DNA of 64,000 nucleotides, from assembly GCF_005281615.1 (NCBI RefSeq), contig NZ_SZZM01000005.1, positions 124,001 to 188,000 on the forward strand, in the 5' to 3' direction. Made by a program: the position numbers and the translations under genes. This DNA is from Rhodoligotrophos defluvii. Lineage in GTDB: Bacteria; Pseudomonadota; Alphaproteobacteria; Rhizobiales; Im1. The first letter of the stretch is position 1; each line of letters starts with the position of its first letter. Below are positions 38,786-48,719 of the stretch, piece by piece. The notes under the pieces are model-generated. The model did no database searches. It had not been told where the DNA came from and was given only the letters and a program-made list of their open reading frames with translations.

Positions 38786-40084
38786 TCATGGGCGCTTGGC
38801 GGCTCTGAGCGCAAGTCCTTTGTTGACGGCGGCAGCGCCGAACTTGGCCCGCAGCTTGTCCAAGGCGCGCTCCGCCTCCGCCTGTCGGGTAGCGGCCGGA
38901 TCCAGCGCCCTCACCGGGTCGGCTTCGGAACCGGGGGTGAGGTCTGAGATGCCGACGCCCAGCAGCCGGAAGGCCGGACCCGCAGCCGCCTGCTTGAGCA
39001 GTGGCCGCGCCGCCTGAAAGATGCGGATCGCGAGCTGGGTCGGCTCGGAGAGCCGGGCATTGCGGGTGCGGATCTTGAAATCGGTCGTCTTGAGCTTGAG
39101 CACCACGGTGCGGCCGCCGAGATCGGATGCCTTCGCCCGTTGCGAGACCCGCTCGCACATCCGCCACAGGATCGGCTCCAGCGCCGCGAAATCCGCGATG
39201 TCCTCGTTGAACGTGGTTTCGCTGCTCACGCTCTTGACCTCGCCCCGCGGCTCCACCACCCGGTTGTCCTGCCCGCGCGCCAGGTGATAAAGCCGGCTGC
39301 CAATGCTGCCATAGCGCCGCATGAGCTCGGAAAGCTCCATGGTCTGCAGCCGGCCGATGCTGCGGATCCCGTCCTTGGCGAGCCGCGCCTGCATCGCCTT
39401 GCCAACGCCCCAGATCAGGCTCACGGGCTTTTCCGCGAGGAAGCTCATGGTCTCGGTCCGGCCGATGACGGAGAAGCCGCGTGGCTTGTCGAGGTCGGAG
39501 GCCACCTTGGCCAGGAACTTATTATGCGAGAGACCGATGGACACGGTGATGCCGAGTTCGTCCTCGATGCGCCGCGCAAGCCGTGCCAGGGCCACGGCCG
39601 GGCTGTGGCCGTGCAGCCGTGCGGTGCCGCTGAGATCGAGGAAAGCCTCGTCGATCGACAGGGGCTGCACCAAGGGGGTGAGCGCCTGCATGAAACCGCG
39701 GACCGCCCGGCCCACCTCGACATATTTCTGCATGTTGGGGCGAATCACCACCGCGTCCGGGCACAGCCTGAGCGCCTTGAACATGGGCATGGCCGAGTGA
39801 ACCCCGGAAATCCGCGCGATATAGCAGGCGGTGGACACCACCCCGCGCCTGCCGCCGCCCACGATGACCGGCTTGTCGCGCAAGGAGGGGTCATCGCGCT
39901 TCTCGATGGCCGCATAGAAGGCGTCGCAATCGATATGGGCAATGGCGAGCCCATGCAGCTCCGGATGGTGCAGGACTCGCGGGCTGCCGCACGCCCGGCA
40001 ACGCCGATCCTGCGCCGGCACGCCGCTGAAACAGTCGCGGCAAAGGCCTGCCGCGCCGCCCCGCCTTTCCATCAGCCCAGCCAT
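38786..40084 (-). CDS. dinB: DNA polymerase IV with N-terminal zinc-finger-like motif
   Basis: This is a Y-family translesion polymerase, 432 aa. It has the metal-binding motif [11 protein letters not shown] near residues 51-61, [11 protein letters not shown], the helix-hairpin-helix region [13 protein letters not shown] and the little-finger domain with SVSSETTF. The N terminus carries C15-x2-C18 and C29-x2-C32, a probable zinc knuckle absent from E. coli DinB but seen in rhizobial homologues. The C terminus is Ala/Arg-rich with no obvious beta-clamp box. Confidence 0.93.
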   Translation of the reverse strand: MAGLMERRGGAAGLCRDCFSGVPAQDRRCRACGSPRVLHHPELHGLAIAHIDCDAFYAAIEKRDDPSLRDKPVIVGGGRRGVVSTACYIARISGVHSAMPMFKALRLCPDAVVIRPNMQKYVEVGRAVRGFMQALTPLVQPLSIDEAFLDLSGTARLHGHSPAVALARLARRIEDELGITVSIGLSHNKFLAKVASDLDKPRGFSVIGRTETMSFLAEKPVSLIWGVGKAMQARLAKDGIRSIGRLQTMELSELMRRYGSIGSRLYHLARGQDNRVVEPRGEVKSVSSETTFNEDIADFAALEPILWRMCERVSQRAKASDLGGRTVVLKLKTTDFKIRTRNARLSEPTQLAIRIFQAARPLLKQAAAGPAFRLLGVGISDLTPGSEADPVRALDPAATRQAEAERALDKLRAKFGAAAVNKGLALRAAKRP

Positions 40085-40171
40085 GGAAGCTACCGACCTT
40101 CGCCTGCCCGGTCATGATTCTAGGCTGCCGGCGGCAGTACGGCAATCGCCGCCGATGAGGGCGGTGATCCG

Positions 40172-41083
40172 TCAGCTATCCCACAGCCGCGCCGCACCTC
40201 TGCCGCCGCTGTCGGCGCCATGCCGGGGCGGCAGGATCAGCACATCGCCGTAGTCCGAGAACAGGTGCGGCGTGACCGCCCGCGGGACCATCGCATAGAT
40301 CTCCTCGATCTCCGACAGGCCGCCGCCCAGCACGATTAGATCGGGATCGAGCATGTCGGTCACGACAGCGAGGGCGCGGGCGAGCCGGTCGCAATAGCGC
40401 GCGAGGCTGGCCTGTGCGGCGGGCTCACCCCGCCTGGCCGCGACGACGATGGCGCGCGCGTCCGATCGTTGGCCGGTGACCCGCTCATGATCGGCTGCAA
40501 AGCCAGGCCCGGAGAGCCAGGTCTCCAGGCAGCCGCGCCGGCCGCACCAGCATTCGGGACCGGGAAATTCGTCGGCCTTTGGCCAGGGCAGGGGCGTATG
40601 GCCCCATTCCCCGGCGATGCCATGGCGGCCCTCCAGGATGCTGCCGTCGACCACGACCCCCGCGCCGCATCCGGTGCCGATGATGACGCCGAACACGCAG
40701 CGGAAGCCCTGTCCCGCGCCGTCTGCGGCTTCCGACAGGGCAAAGCAGTTGGCGTCATTGGCGAAGCGGATTTCCCGGGCAAGGATACGGCAGAGATCGG
40801 CGCCGAAAGGCCGGTCATTGAGCCAGGTCGAATTGGCGTTGCGCACCCGGCCAGTACGCGGGGAGAGCGAGCCCGGCATGCCGATGCCGACCATGCCGCG
40901 GGTGCCGACCTGAGCCTCGATCGCAGCCACCATGTCAGCGATTTCGCGCAGGGTGGCGCCGTAATCGAAACGCGGGGTGGGGCGCCGCAAGGTGATGATT
41001 GACCGGCCGGTTTCATCGAGAGCGAACGCGGCGATCTTGGTTCCGCCGAGATCGATCCCGATCCGCAGCCGGCCCGGGCTCAC
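40172..41083 (-). CDS. ROK-family sugar kinase
   Basis: This encodes 303 aa with the phosphate motif GIDLGGTKIAAFAL at residues 9-22. The ROK zinc motif appears as GPECWCGRRGCLETWLSGPG, preceded by the catalytic GIAGEWGH histidine. The second ATP motif is LDPDLIVLGGGLSEIE. These features match bacterial fructokinase (Mak)-type kinases, but glucose and N-acetylglucosamine kinases share them, so the sugar is not assigned. Its ATG overlaps the stop of the upstream HAD gene by 4 nt (ATGA), showing co-translation. Confidence 0.88.
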   Translation of the reverse strand: MSPGRLRIGIDLGGTKIAAFALDETGRSIITLRRPTPRFDYGATLREIADMVAAIEAQVGTRGMVGIGMPGSLSPRTGRVRNANSTWLNDRPFGADLCRILAREIRFANDANCFALSEAADGAGQGFRCVFGVIIGTGCGAGVVVDGSILEGRHGIAGEWGHTPLPWPKADEFPGPECWCGRRGCLETWLSGPGFAADHERVTGQRSDARAIVVAARRGEPAAQASLARYCDRLARALAVVTDMLDPDLIVLGGGLSEIEEIYAMVPRAVTPHLFSDYGDVLILPPRHGADSGGRGAARLWDS

Positions 41084-41751
41084 CGGTCGAGCCCTTCAAC
41101 CTCGATCAGGCGGGCGATGTGGTCGGCCGTCTCGTTCCAATTGTCCGACCGCAGCGAAATGCCTTCGATCAGAGCACAATGGCGGCTGAAGCGCGGATCC
41201 TGCATGAAGTGCACCACATGCACCTCCGGCAGCGTCTGGCACACCGAGGCCACATTGGTCGGCGTGTCGTCGATGAAGATCACCGGCGCCTGGGACGCCG
41301 CCGTGATCTGCTGCATGGCCGGTCCCTTCGGGCCCTCGTTGACCACGATTGGGTAGGGCATGCCGAGCGCGCGCAGATTGCGCTGCCGGTCCGCGTAATA
41401 GGCCTGCGGCAGGTTGGTCAGCATCACCACATCGGCGATTTCGCTCAAATGCCGCAAGCTCTTGGAGGCATTCTCGATTTCCTCGAACTCGGCCGTGCGC
41501 GCGGCCAGAAACTCCCGGAAGTGATGGGAGAGCTCCTCGGTGCTGATGGGCTGGCCGTCGGACCTGCGCTTCACGTTGCCGTTGAGGGCGAAGCTGGCCG
41601 GATCGAGCCAGCAGTCATGCTCGTCGAGCCACGCCTCGAAGGCGCGCAGGAAATGCACGACCACCTCGTCGACGTCGCAGACGATCAACGGCTTATGATG
41701 GGCGAGGGTGAGGGCAGCGATTTGCTGTTGTGTCTCAGGAGAAATGGTCAT
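41080..41751 (-). CDS. HAD-superfamily phosphatase
   Basis: This encodes 223 aa with the HAD nucleophile motif DVDEVVVHF (D25-x-D27), motif II in VVMLTNLP and motif IV in VIFIDDTPTNVASV. The middle insertion is a short helical cap. The substrate is unknown; the 4-nt overlap with the ROK kinase suggests a sugar-phosphate-related role, by inference only. Confidence 0.82.
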   Translation of the reverse strand: MTISPETQQQIAALTLAHHKPLIVCDVDEVVVHFLRAFEAWLDEHDCWLDPASFALNGNVKRRSDGQPISTEELSHHFREFLAARTAEFEEIENASKSLRHLSEIADVVMLTNLPQAYYADRQRNLRALGMPYPIVVNEGPKGPAMQQITAASQAPVIFIDDTPTNVASVCQTLPEVHVVHFMQDPRFSRHCALIEGISLRSDNWNETADHIARLIEVEGLDR

Positions 41752-41754
41752 CGA

Positions 41755-42042
41755 TCAATCAGAAACTGGAGCACCGGGCAGGCGAACGCGCGCCACCCCG
41801 GGTAGGTTCGGGTCAACGTTCTCAGCCGCACAGAAGGCCAGCAGAAGAATTTCGTCACCCAAGAGATAGTCAAGAACCGCGCCAAGAAAAGCGGGGTCTT
41901 TCACCTGCGTCCTGATCTCGGCCGGCCCAAGGCCGGTCAGAGCGAGGAAGCGGCCGAACCGCTCGGGTTCCGCCGCCAAAAAGGCGACCGCGCGCAGGGC
42001 CAAGGCCTCCGCCTCCTCCCCACTCATGACTGGCTTTCGCAT
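41755..42042 (-). CDS. DUF3572 family protein
   Basis: This is a 95-aa, mostly helical protein with EEAEALALRAVAFLAAEPERFGRFLALTGLGPAEIR and VLDYLLGDEILLLAFC, the pattern of the alphaproteobacterial DUF3572 family, whose function is unknown. It is 3 nt upstream of the HAD gene on the same strand and diverges from divK, an arrangement recurrent in Hyphomicrobiales as far as I recall. The start may be the ATG five codons in (42027). Confidence 0.82.
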   Translation of the reverse strand: MRKPVMSGEEAEALALRAVAFLAAEPERFGRFLALTGLGPAEIRTQVKDPAFLGAVLDYLLGDEILLLAFCAAENVDPNLPGVARVRLPGAPVSD

Positions 42043-42076
42043 GCGATTTGTGCTTCAAAGCGGCCTGATTTGGCGT

Positions 42077-42107
42077 TTAACAGCTAATAACCCCGGGACT
42101 GTATAAT
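42077..42107 (+). promoter_or_regulatory. Putative divK promoter
   Basis: A consensus -10 box TATAAT is at 42102-42107 with a -35-like TTAACA at 42077-42082 (19-nt spacer). The stretch TTTAACAGCTAATAACC also resembles a weak CtrA site (TTAA-N7-TTAAC) with mismatches. The transcript would have about a 115-nt leader before the divK ATG. Confidence 0.45.
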
Positions 42108-42230
42108 GCATCCCACGGCAGTGAAAGGCACAACGCTTTTCGCTTCGGCGTCTTTCCGGGGTGTTCAAAGAAAGCCGCTGTCGCACGTCAAAGCCAAGCC
42201 CCGGCGTTGACGAGGAGTTTGGAGAGGCGG

Positions 42231-42605
42231 ATGGCCAAAACGGTTCTCATCGTCGAGGACAACGAGTTGAACATGAAACTGTTCAACGACCTGTTGGAAG
42301 CGCATGGCTACCGGACACTGCAGACGCGCGACGGTCTCTCCGCACTCGATATTGCCCGCGAACACCAGCCCGACCTCATCCTGATGGACATCCAGCTACC
42401 GGAAGTCTCAGGTCTGGAAGTAACGAAATGGCTAAAAGAAGATGACAATCTGCGGCGAATTCCTGTCATCGCCGTGACCGCCTTTGCCATGAAAGGGGAC
42501 GAGGAAAGGATTCGCGAAGGCGGTTGTGAAGCCTATATTTCGAAGCCAATATCGGTTAATGGATTTCTTGCGACCATCGATAGCTTTTTGAAGGACGGGG
42601 AATGA
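42231..42605 (+). CDS. divK: Single-domain response regulator DivK
   Basis: This is a 124-aa receiver protein of the DivJ/PleC-DivK-DivL network that controls CtrA activity and asymmetric division. The phosphoacceptor is D53 ([10 protein letters not shown]), the acidic pocket is E9-D10, and the conserved Lys is in ISKPISV. The sequence [23 protein letters not shown] is nearly diagnostic for DivK. The ATG at 42231 follows GGAGAGGCGG. It overlaps pleD by 4 nt. Confidence 0.96.
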   Translation: MAKTVLIVEDNELNMKLFNDLLEAHGYRTLQTRDGLSALDIAREHQPDLILMDIQLPEVSGLEVTKWLKEDDNLRRIPVIAVTAFAMKGDEERIREGGCEAYISKPISVNGFLATIDSFLKDGE

Positions 42606-43969
42606 CCGCTCGGGTGCTCGTCGTCGATGATGTCCGCGCGAATGTCAAACTGCTCGAAGCAAAGCTGACGGCAGAATATTTCGAGACGCTGACCGCCATG
42701 AGCGGCGTTCAGGCTCTTGAGATGGTTGAACGGTATGCGCCGGACATCGTCCTGCTCGATGTCATGATGCCCAGCATGGATGGCATCGAGGTTTGCCAGC
42801 GTCTCAAGGCCAATCCACGCTCCAGACATATTCCCGTCATCATGGTCACCGCCCTTGATCAGCCCGAAGACAGGGTGCGGGGCCTGGCGGCCGGGGCGGA
42901 CGATTTTCTCACCAAGCCGGTCGACGACACGGCCCTGTTCTCGCGGCTGCGCAATCTGGTCCGGCTGAAGATGCTCACTGACGAGCTGATGGCACGTGCG
43001 GCCACCAGCGAGCGGATGGGCTTCATCGACGGAAGCTTCGCGCATGTGCTGGACCGTCCCGGCGAGGTCTTGTTGGTCGACGACAGTGGACTGCTCGCAG
43101 GTCGCATCAGCCAGGGACTGGCAGGCCATCATCGGGTCACACTGGTACAGGCACCCCAGGAGGCGGTGAACAGGGCAGCCTCCGGCGCCTTCGACCTGGT
43201 CATGGTCAACCTGGACCAGCGCGAGTTTGACGGCCTGAGGCTTTGCTCACAACTGCGCTCCCTCACGGCCACCCGCAATCTGCCGATCCTCGTGGTGCAT
43301 GGACCCGACGACGGCAGCCGTATTCTGCGCGCTCTCGACATGGGCGTGAACGACTACCTCACGCGCCCCATCGACACCAACGAGCTGCTGGCCCGCGTCA
43401 ATACCCAAGTCCGGCGCTGGCGCTATACGGAGAGCTTGCGCCGCGGCCTGCAGCGCTCGATGGAAATGGCCATCACCGATGAACTTACCGGCTTCTTCAA
43501 CCGCCGCTATATGGAAACGCATCTGAGCACGCTCATCGAGAAATCGCTGCACCGGGCACGGCCGTCGAGCGTGCTGGCCATCGACATCGATTATTTCAAA
43601 TCCATCAACGACACGTTCGGCCATGACGCTGGCGACATGATCCTGCGCGAATGCGCGGTCCGCCTGCGCAGCGCCATCCGCAATCTCGACCTGCCGTGCC
43701 GGGTGGGTGGTGAAGAATTCATCGTCATCCTGCCCGATACGCCGGAAGCCGTTGCCCGAAACATTGCCGAGCGGTTGCGGCGATCGATCGGCCAGACCCC
43801 CTTCTTCATTGGCGAGGGCAGGATCCCGGTGGCGATCACCGTGTCGATCGGGGTTGCCGGCCTCAATACCCCGGAGGACACCCCCGAGCTCCTGCTGAAG
43901 CGCGCCGACCAGGCGCTTTATGAAGCCAAACGCAGCGGGCGCGATCGGGTCATGTGCAGCGCGGCCTGA
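42602..43969 (+). CDS. pleD: Diguanylate cyclase response regulator PleD
   Basis: This encodes 455 aa: receiver domain 1 (phosphoacceptor D53 in VLLDVMMP), a degenerate receiver-like adaptor domain (residues about 150-280) and a GGDEF domain. The active site GGEEF is at residues 369-373 and the product-inhibition I-site R360-x-x-D363 (RNLDLPCR) is intact, so it should make c-di-GMP with feedback control. The ATGA overlap with divK shows translational coupling, as in Caulobacter. Confidence 0.96.
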   Translation: MTARVLVVDDVRANVKLLEAKLTAEYFETLTAMSGVQALEMVERYAPDIVLLDVMMPSMDGIEVCQRLKANPRSRHIPVIMVTALDQPEDRVRGLAAGADDFLTKPVDDTALFSRLRNLVRLKMLTDELMARAATSERMGFIDGSFAHVLDRPGEVLLVDDSGLLAGRISQGLAGHHRVTLVQAPQEAVNRAASGAFDLVMVNLDQREFDGLRLCSQLRSLTATRNLPILVVHGPDDGSRILRALDMGVNDYLTRPIDTNELLARVNTQVRRWRYTESLRRGLQRSMEMAITDELTGFFNRRYMETHLSTLIEKSLHRARPSSVLAIDIDYFKSINDTFGHDAGDMILRECAVRLRSAIRNLDLPCRVGGEEFIVILPDTPEAVARNIAERLRRSIGQTPFFIGEGRIPVAITVSIGVAGLNTPEDTPELLLKRADQALYEAKRSGRDRVMCSAA

Positions 43970-44098
43970 GCCCTCCTGATCGGAATTAAGCTTAACGGTT
44001 TACGAAAGCCGGCTGTTTCTGTTGAACAGCTGGGCGGGGTTGCCACACCTTCCGACCATACAGGCCAGCAGATGCGCCTGGCGACTTCAACGAGTTAA

Positions 44099-44139
44099 CG
44101 CGAGGCGTCAGGACCGCCGCAACACCTGACGATCTCGCG
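44099..44139. other. Long stem-loop in the pleD-phaC convergent gap
   Basis: CGCGAG plus CGTCAGG pair with CCTGACG plus CTCGCG, giving 13 bp with small bulges and a 12-nt loop. It lies between the stops of pleD and phaC in a 250-bp region with no gene. No T-run is adjacent, so it may be a factor-dependent transcript end or RNA stabiliser. Confidence 0.45.
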
Positions 44140-44219
44140 TCGGCCGGCCTCGACGCGGTTTGGAGTGGCCTCCTCGAATTACCGTCTCGGGCCGGCCATC
44201 CCGCCGCCTGTTCCCGCAA

Positions 44220-46019
44220 CTAGTCCGATCGGACCAGGACATAGGAACCCGGGGCGTCCTCGATCGGCTTCAGCGGACCATCGCCAGGCTGCCGCGCCGC
44301 AAGCTTGGGCCCCCCATGGGCCGCGAGCCATGCCGCCCAGTCCGGCCACCAGGAGCCCTTGTGCTCCGTGGCATTCGCAAGCCATTCCTCCGGGTTGTCC
44401 GCATCCTGGTCGCTGATCCAGTAGGAATATCGGCCGGCATCCGGCGGATTGATCACCCCAGCGATGTGGCCCGACCCGGCCACGACGAGGCGGGTTGTGC
44501 CGCCGAAGGATCGACCCACCCGGAAGACGGAAGGGAGCGGCGCGATATGGTCCTCGCGCGCCGCCAAGTTGTAGATGGGGATGTTCACCTCGGAGAGATC
44601 GAGCCGCACGCCTGCCAACATCAACTCGCCCTTCGACAACCGGTTGTTCAGATAGCATTCCCGCAGGAGATAGCTGTGCAGCGCGGCCGGCATGCGGGTG
44701 GCATCCGCATTCCAATAGAGCATGTCGAACGGGGCCGGGTCCCGACCGAGCAGATAGTTGCTCACCACATAGGACCAGAAGAGATCGTTCGCCCGCAGGA
44801 TGTTGAAGGTGTTGAACATCTTGGAGCCGTCGAGATAGCCCTTCTCGGCCATGGTCCGCTCCAGCGCCGCGATCTGCTGCTCCTCGATGAACACCAGGAG
44901 ATCGCCCGCTTTCTCGAAATCCACCTGCGTGGCCAGCAGGGTGGCGGAGCGGACGCGCTCGTCGCCCTTGGCCCTCATATAGGCAAGCGTTGCCGAGAGC
45001 AGGGTGCCACCGCCGCAATAGCCGAGTGCGTTGAGGTCATCCTCGCCCGTGGCGTGAAGAACCGCGTCGACCGCTGCCAGAACCCCCTCCTGCATGTAGT
45101 CGGCAAAGGTCTTGTCGGCGAGACGCTCGTCCGGGTTGACCCAGGAGATGACGAACACGGTCAACCCTTGCGCGACGGCCCAGCGTATGAACGACTTCTG
45201 CGCCGTGAGATCGAGCACGTAGAACTTGTTGATCCAGGGCGGCACGATCAGCAGCGGCCGCTTGAACACCTGATCCGTGCTCGGCGCGTATTGAATGAGC
45301 TGGATGATATCGTTCTGAAAAATCACCTTCCCCGGCGTGGTGGCGAGGTTGCGCCCCACGACGAAGGCATCGAGATCGGTCTGGCGAATGCGCAGCTCGC
45401 CCTTGCCGGCCGCGACGTCCTCGCCGAACCGGCGCATGCCCTCCACAAGGTTGCGCCCGTTGCTCTCGAGCGTGGCCCGCAGCACTTTCGGATTGGTGAG
45501 CGGAAAATTGGTCGGCGCCAGTGCGTTCAGCATCTGATCCACGAAGAACGCCGCCCGCCGGCGTGCCGGCTCGTCGAGATCGCTGGCATTGGCCACCACC
45601 TCCGCCGCCCAGCGCGAGGTGGTCAAATAGGCGTTTTTCACGAAGCTGAAGGCGGGATTTTCATCCCATTCGGCATCTCTGAAGCGGCGGTCGCCCGGGA
45701 GTGGGTCTGCGGCCGGTTCGGCTCGGGCGCCGAGAGCCTGCTGCGCGGCCCTCTGCCAGACCTCCGAATAACCTTGCCACAGCTTGAGCTGCGCCTCCGC
45801 CAGCTTTTGCGGATGGGCAAGATAGCTTCGCGCCAGGTCCTGGAACGCATTGGCGACAACAGGGAGATCGGATGCCATGTCAACAGCAGCCGGCCTCTTG
45901 CTGGCCTGCTGGACCATGATCTCGGCAGCCTGCTGCATCACCTGCGCCATGTTCTGCATGAACTGCACAGGATCACTAAGCCCTCCCGGTCGGGACGGGG
46001 TATCGGAATTGTCGGTCAT
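44220..46019 (-). CDS. phaC: Class I poly(3-hydroxyalkanoate) synthase
   Basis: This enzyme polymerises (R)-3-hydroxyacyl-CoA into storage polyester. It has 599 aa, with an N-terminal DPVQFMQNMAQVMQQAAEIM region and an alpha/beta-hydrolase core with the lipase-box-like GYCGGGT (catalytic Cys at about residue 335). The Asp is in AAREDHIAPLPS and the His in AGSGHIAGVINPP. The WWPDWAAWL C terminus is typical of class I. The ATG at 46019 was chosen with AAGAAG upstream. phaA/phaB are not in the window. Confidence 0.95.
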   Translation of the reverse strand: MTDNSDTPSRPGGLSDPVQFMQNMAQVMQQAAEIMVQQASKRPAAVDMASDLPVVANAFQDLARSYLAHPQKLAEAQLKLWQGYSEVWQRAAQQALGARAEPAADPLPGDRRFRDAEWDENPAFSFVKNAYLTTSRWAAEVVANASDLDEPARRRAAFFVDQMLNALAPTNFPLTNPKVLRATLESNGRNLVEGMRRFGEDVAAGKGELRIRQTDLDAFVVGRNLATTPGKVIFQNDIIQLIQYAPSTDQVFKRPLLIVPPWINKFYVLDLTAQKSFIRWAVAQGLTVFVISWVNPDERLADKTFADYMQEGVLAAVDAVLHATGEDDLNALGYCGGGTLLSATLAYMRAKGDERVRSATLLATQVDFEKAGDLLVFIEEQQIAALERTMAEKGYLDGSKMFNTFNILRANDLFWSYVVSNYLLGRDPAPFDMLYWNADATRMPAALHSYLLRECYLNNRLSKGELMLAGVRLDLSEVNIPIYNLAAREDHIAPLPSVFRVGRSFGGTTRLVVAGSGHIAGVINPPDAGRYSYWISDQDADNPEEWLANATEHKGSWWPDWAAWLAAHGGPKLAARQPGDGPLKPIEDAPGSYVLVRSD

Positions 46020-46300
46020 TGGGCGCTTCTTCGTTCGTATTTTACTCATATGTAAGCTGTCGCGACGGGAGCGCAAACGGCATCGATCGCTCGTGGCGAC
46101 GATTCTCGGTCGCTCGCACCGGCTCTCTCCGCCTTCGTCGTTGCAATATTCCTGCCTTCCTTGAAATGCGGCCGCTTTCCCGCCATAAGGACGGTCGCCT
46201 GTTGTGCCCCGCGCCAGCAACGGCGCACCGACGGAGACACCGCAAGGGTGTCAGCCGCATGACGACAGGGTGGTCATGTCAGTAAAAAGGCTGAAAGCAC

Positions 46301-47641
46301 ATGGAGCCTGTGAGGCTGGGGGTTGCGGGTCTTGGAACGGTGGGTGGCGGTCTGGTGGAGCTCCTCTCCGCCAACCGGCACGCGATCGCCGAGCGCGCGG
46401 GACGGTCGATCCTGCCTGTTGCGGTGAGCGCGCGAAACCGCGGCAAGAACCGTAAGGTCGATCTCTCCCGGGCGGAGTGGTTCGACGACCCGGTGGCACT
46501 CGCCGCCAGCGACACCATCGACATTTTCGTCGAGCTGATCGGCGGTGACGGAGATCCCGCCAAGGCGGCGGTCGAAACGGCGCTGCGTGCGGGCAAGCAC
46601 GTGGTGACGGCCAACAAGGCGCTGCTGGCCAGGCACGGCAACGCACTGGCCGCCCTTGCCGAAGAAAACGGCGTCGCGCTCAATTTCGAGGCAGCGGTGG
46701 CCGGCGGCATACCCATTATCAAGGTGCTGCGCGAGTCGGTCGCCGGCAATCGGGTGAACCGCGTTTACGGCATCATGAACGGCACCGCCAATTTCATCCT
46801 GACCATGATGGAGCAGCACAGGCGGAGCTTTGCCGAAGCCTTGGCGGAGGCGCAAAGGCTGGGCTATGCCGAGGCGGACCCGACCTTCGATGTCGGCGGC
46901 TTCGATGCCGCGCACAAGCTCGCGATCTTGACCGCGCTTGCCTTCGGCACCGAGGTGAATGTGGATGCCATTGCCATCGAGGGTATCGAGGAGATCACCC
47001 TGGACGACATCACCATTGCCGGCGAGCTGGGCTTCCGCATCAAGCTCCTCGGCGTGGGCGTGCGCGGCGAGGCGGGGGTGGAGCAACGTGTGCACCCGAC
47101 GCTGGTCCCGCGGGAAAGTCCCATCGCCGACGTGCATGGCGTGTTCAATGCGGTGGCGGTGTCCGGCGACTTCGTGGGCGACCTGCTGCTGTCGGGCCGC
47201 GGCGCCGGCGCGCACGCCACCGCCTCCAGCGTGGCTGCCGATATCATCGATATCGCGCGCGGCCAGATCCTCAAGCCCTTCGGCGTGCCGGCCGCGAGCC
47301 TCGAGCCCTATGTGCCCATGCCGGAGCCTCTGCACAGGAGCTGCTATTACATCACCATGACCCTCGAAGACCGGCCCGGGTCCATTGCGGCGGTCGCGCA
47401 GCACATGGCGGATCTCAGCATCTCTCTCGACAGCATCATCCAGCGGCCCAGCCGCTATCTGCCGACCAACGGCAATGGCGATCATGCCGAGCCGTCATCC
47501 CAGGGCATGCCGACCCGTCCGGTGGTGCTGATCACCCACGAGACGGACGAGGTTGCTGCACGCGAGGCCATCAAGCGCATCGAAAGCGATAGGCATTGCG
47601 TGGACCGCCCGCGTATGATCCGCATTGAACGGGCCCGCTAG
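46301..47641 (+). CDS. hom: Homoserine dehydrogenase
   Basis: This enzyme reduces aspartate semialdehyde to homoserine on the way to threonine and methionine. It has 446 aa. Motifs are the Rossmann GLGTVGGGLVELL, VVTANKALLA, the catalytic AAVAGGIPIIKVLRES and GIMNGTANFIL, and GYAEADPTFDVGGFDAAHKLAIL. A C-terminal ACT domain (MTLEDRPGSIAAVAQHMADLSISL) should allow threonine feedback. It leads a hom-glpX-recJ series typical of alphaproteobacteria. Confidence 0.96.
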   Translation: MEPVRLGVAGLGTVGGGLVELLSANRHAIAERAGRSILPVAVSARNRGKNRKVDLSRAEWFDDPVALAASDTIDIFVELIGGDGDPAKAAVETALRAGKHVVTANKALLARHGNALAALAEENGVALNFEAAVAGGIPIIKVLRESVAGNRVNRVYGIMNGTANFILTMMEQHRRSFAEALAEAQRLGYAEADPTFDVGGFDAAHKLAILTALAFGTEVNVDAIAIEGIEEITLDDITIAGELGFRIKLLGVGVRGEAGVEQRVHPTLVPRESPIADVHGVFNAVAVSGDFVGDLLLSGRGAGAHATASSVAADIIDIARGQILKPFGVPAASLEPYVPMPEPLHRSCYYITMTLEDRPGSIAAVAQHMADLSISLDSIIQRPSRYLPTNGNGDHAEPSSQGMPTRPVVLITHETDEVAAREAIKRIESDRHCVDRPRMIRIERAR

Positions 47642-47690
47642 AATCAGCAGCGGAAGCCACCCGGACTGAGGACATCCGCAAGGAGAGTTG

Positions 47691-48677
47691 GTGGTGACGA
47701 CGAATACTCCGGTCTTGGCACGGACCCTCGCCCTGGACCTGGTGCGAGTGACTGAACGGGCAGCCGTGGCAGCGGCCCGCCTGCGTGGTCGCGGCGATGA
47801 GAAGGCGGCCGATCGCGCCGCGGTCGATGCCATGCGCAACGCGCTGAACGAGATGGACATCGACGGCACCGTCGTTATCGGCGAGGGCGAGCGCGACGAA
47901 GCGCCGATGCTTTATATCGGCGAGCAGGTCGGCACCGGCCGGGGTCCCAAGGTGGATATCGCTCTTGATCCGCTCGAAGGCACCACCCTTTGCGCCAAGG
48001 CCATGCCCAATTCCCTCGCGGTGATCGCCATGGCCGAGAGCGGCACCCTGCTGCATGCGCCCGACAGCTATATGGAGAAGATCGCTATCGGCGGCGGCTT
48101 TCCATCGGGCCTGGTGGATCTCGACCTCTCGCCGGAGGAGAATGTGGGCCGCCTCGCCGAGGCCAAGGGCGTACCGACCTCCGCCATTACCGCGTGCGTG
48201 CTCGACCGGCCTCGGCACGCCGACATCATTGCCGGCCTGCGCAAGGCCGGCTGCGCGGTTCACCTTATCACCGATGGCGACGTGGCCGGTATCATCCACA
48301 CCACCGACCCGGAAGAGACCGGGATCGACATCTATATGGGCGTGGGCGGCGCGCCGGAGGGTGTGCTGGCGGCCGCCGCGCTGCGCTGCATCGGCGGGCA
48401 GATGCAAGGCCGGTTGGTGATCAAGAACGAGGAGCAGCGGGCGCGCATGCTGCGCATGGGCATAAGCGATCCGACACGCAAGTTCGCCATGGACGAGCTC
48501 GCCTCCGGCGACGTGGTGTTCGCGGCAACCGGCGTGACCGACGGCTCGATGCTTTCGGGCGTGCGCTTCAAGCGCCATGCGATCGAGACCCACTCGGTGG
48601 TCATGCGCTCTTCGAGCCGTACGGTCCGCTGGATCACAGGCCATCACGTGGCGGAGAGAATGCAGTCTGGCACCTGA
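47691..48677 (+). CDS. glpX: Class II fructose-1,6-bisphosphatase
   Basis: This is a gluconeogenic enzyme of the GlpX family, 328 aa. Metal and substrate motifs are GEGERDEAPMLYIGE, IALDPLEGTTLCAKAMPNS, and GVGGAPEGVLAAAALRCIGGQMQGRL. The start is one of three consecutive codons, TTG 47688, GTG 47691 or GTG 47694, behind AAGGAG at 47680-47685. GTG 47691 or 47694 is best spaced. It is 49 nt after hom and 42 nt before recJ. Confidence 0.95.
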   Translation: MVTTNTPVLARTLALDLVRVTERAAVAAARLRGRGDEKAADRAAVDAMRNALNEMDIDGTVVIGEGERDEAPMLYIGEQVGTGRGPKVDIALDPLEGTTLCAKAMPNSLAVIAMAESGTLLHAPDSYMEKIAIGGGFPSGLVDLDLSPEENVGRLAEAKGVPTSAITACVLDRPRHADIIAGLRKAGCAVHLITDGDVAGIIHTTDPEETGIDIYMGVGGAPEGVLAAAALRCIGGQMQGRLVIKNEEQRARMLRMGISDPTRKFAMDELASGDVVFAATGVTDGSMLSGVRFKRHAIETHSVVMRSSSRTVRWITGHHVAERMQSGT

Positions 48678-48719
48678 GGCGCAAGGAGCAGATGCCTATG
48701 CCGTGCGCCAGGGGGGCTC

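Noticed and set aside
44160-46055. 631-codon plus-strand frame opposite phaC
   Set aside because: phaC on the minus strand has intact catalytic residues; the opposite frame is Arg/His/Gly-rich noise.
46020-46300. Possible SAM-II-type riboswitch before hom
   Set aside because: No conserved SAM-II core or pseudoknot was recognised in the 281-bp phaC-hom gap; it appears to hold only divergent promoters.
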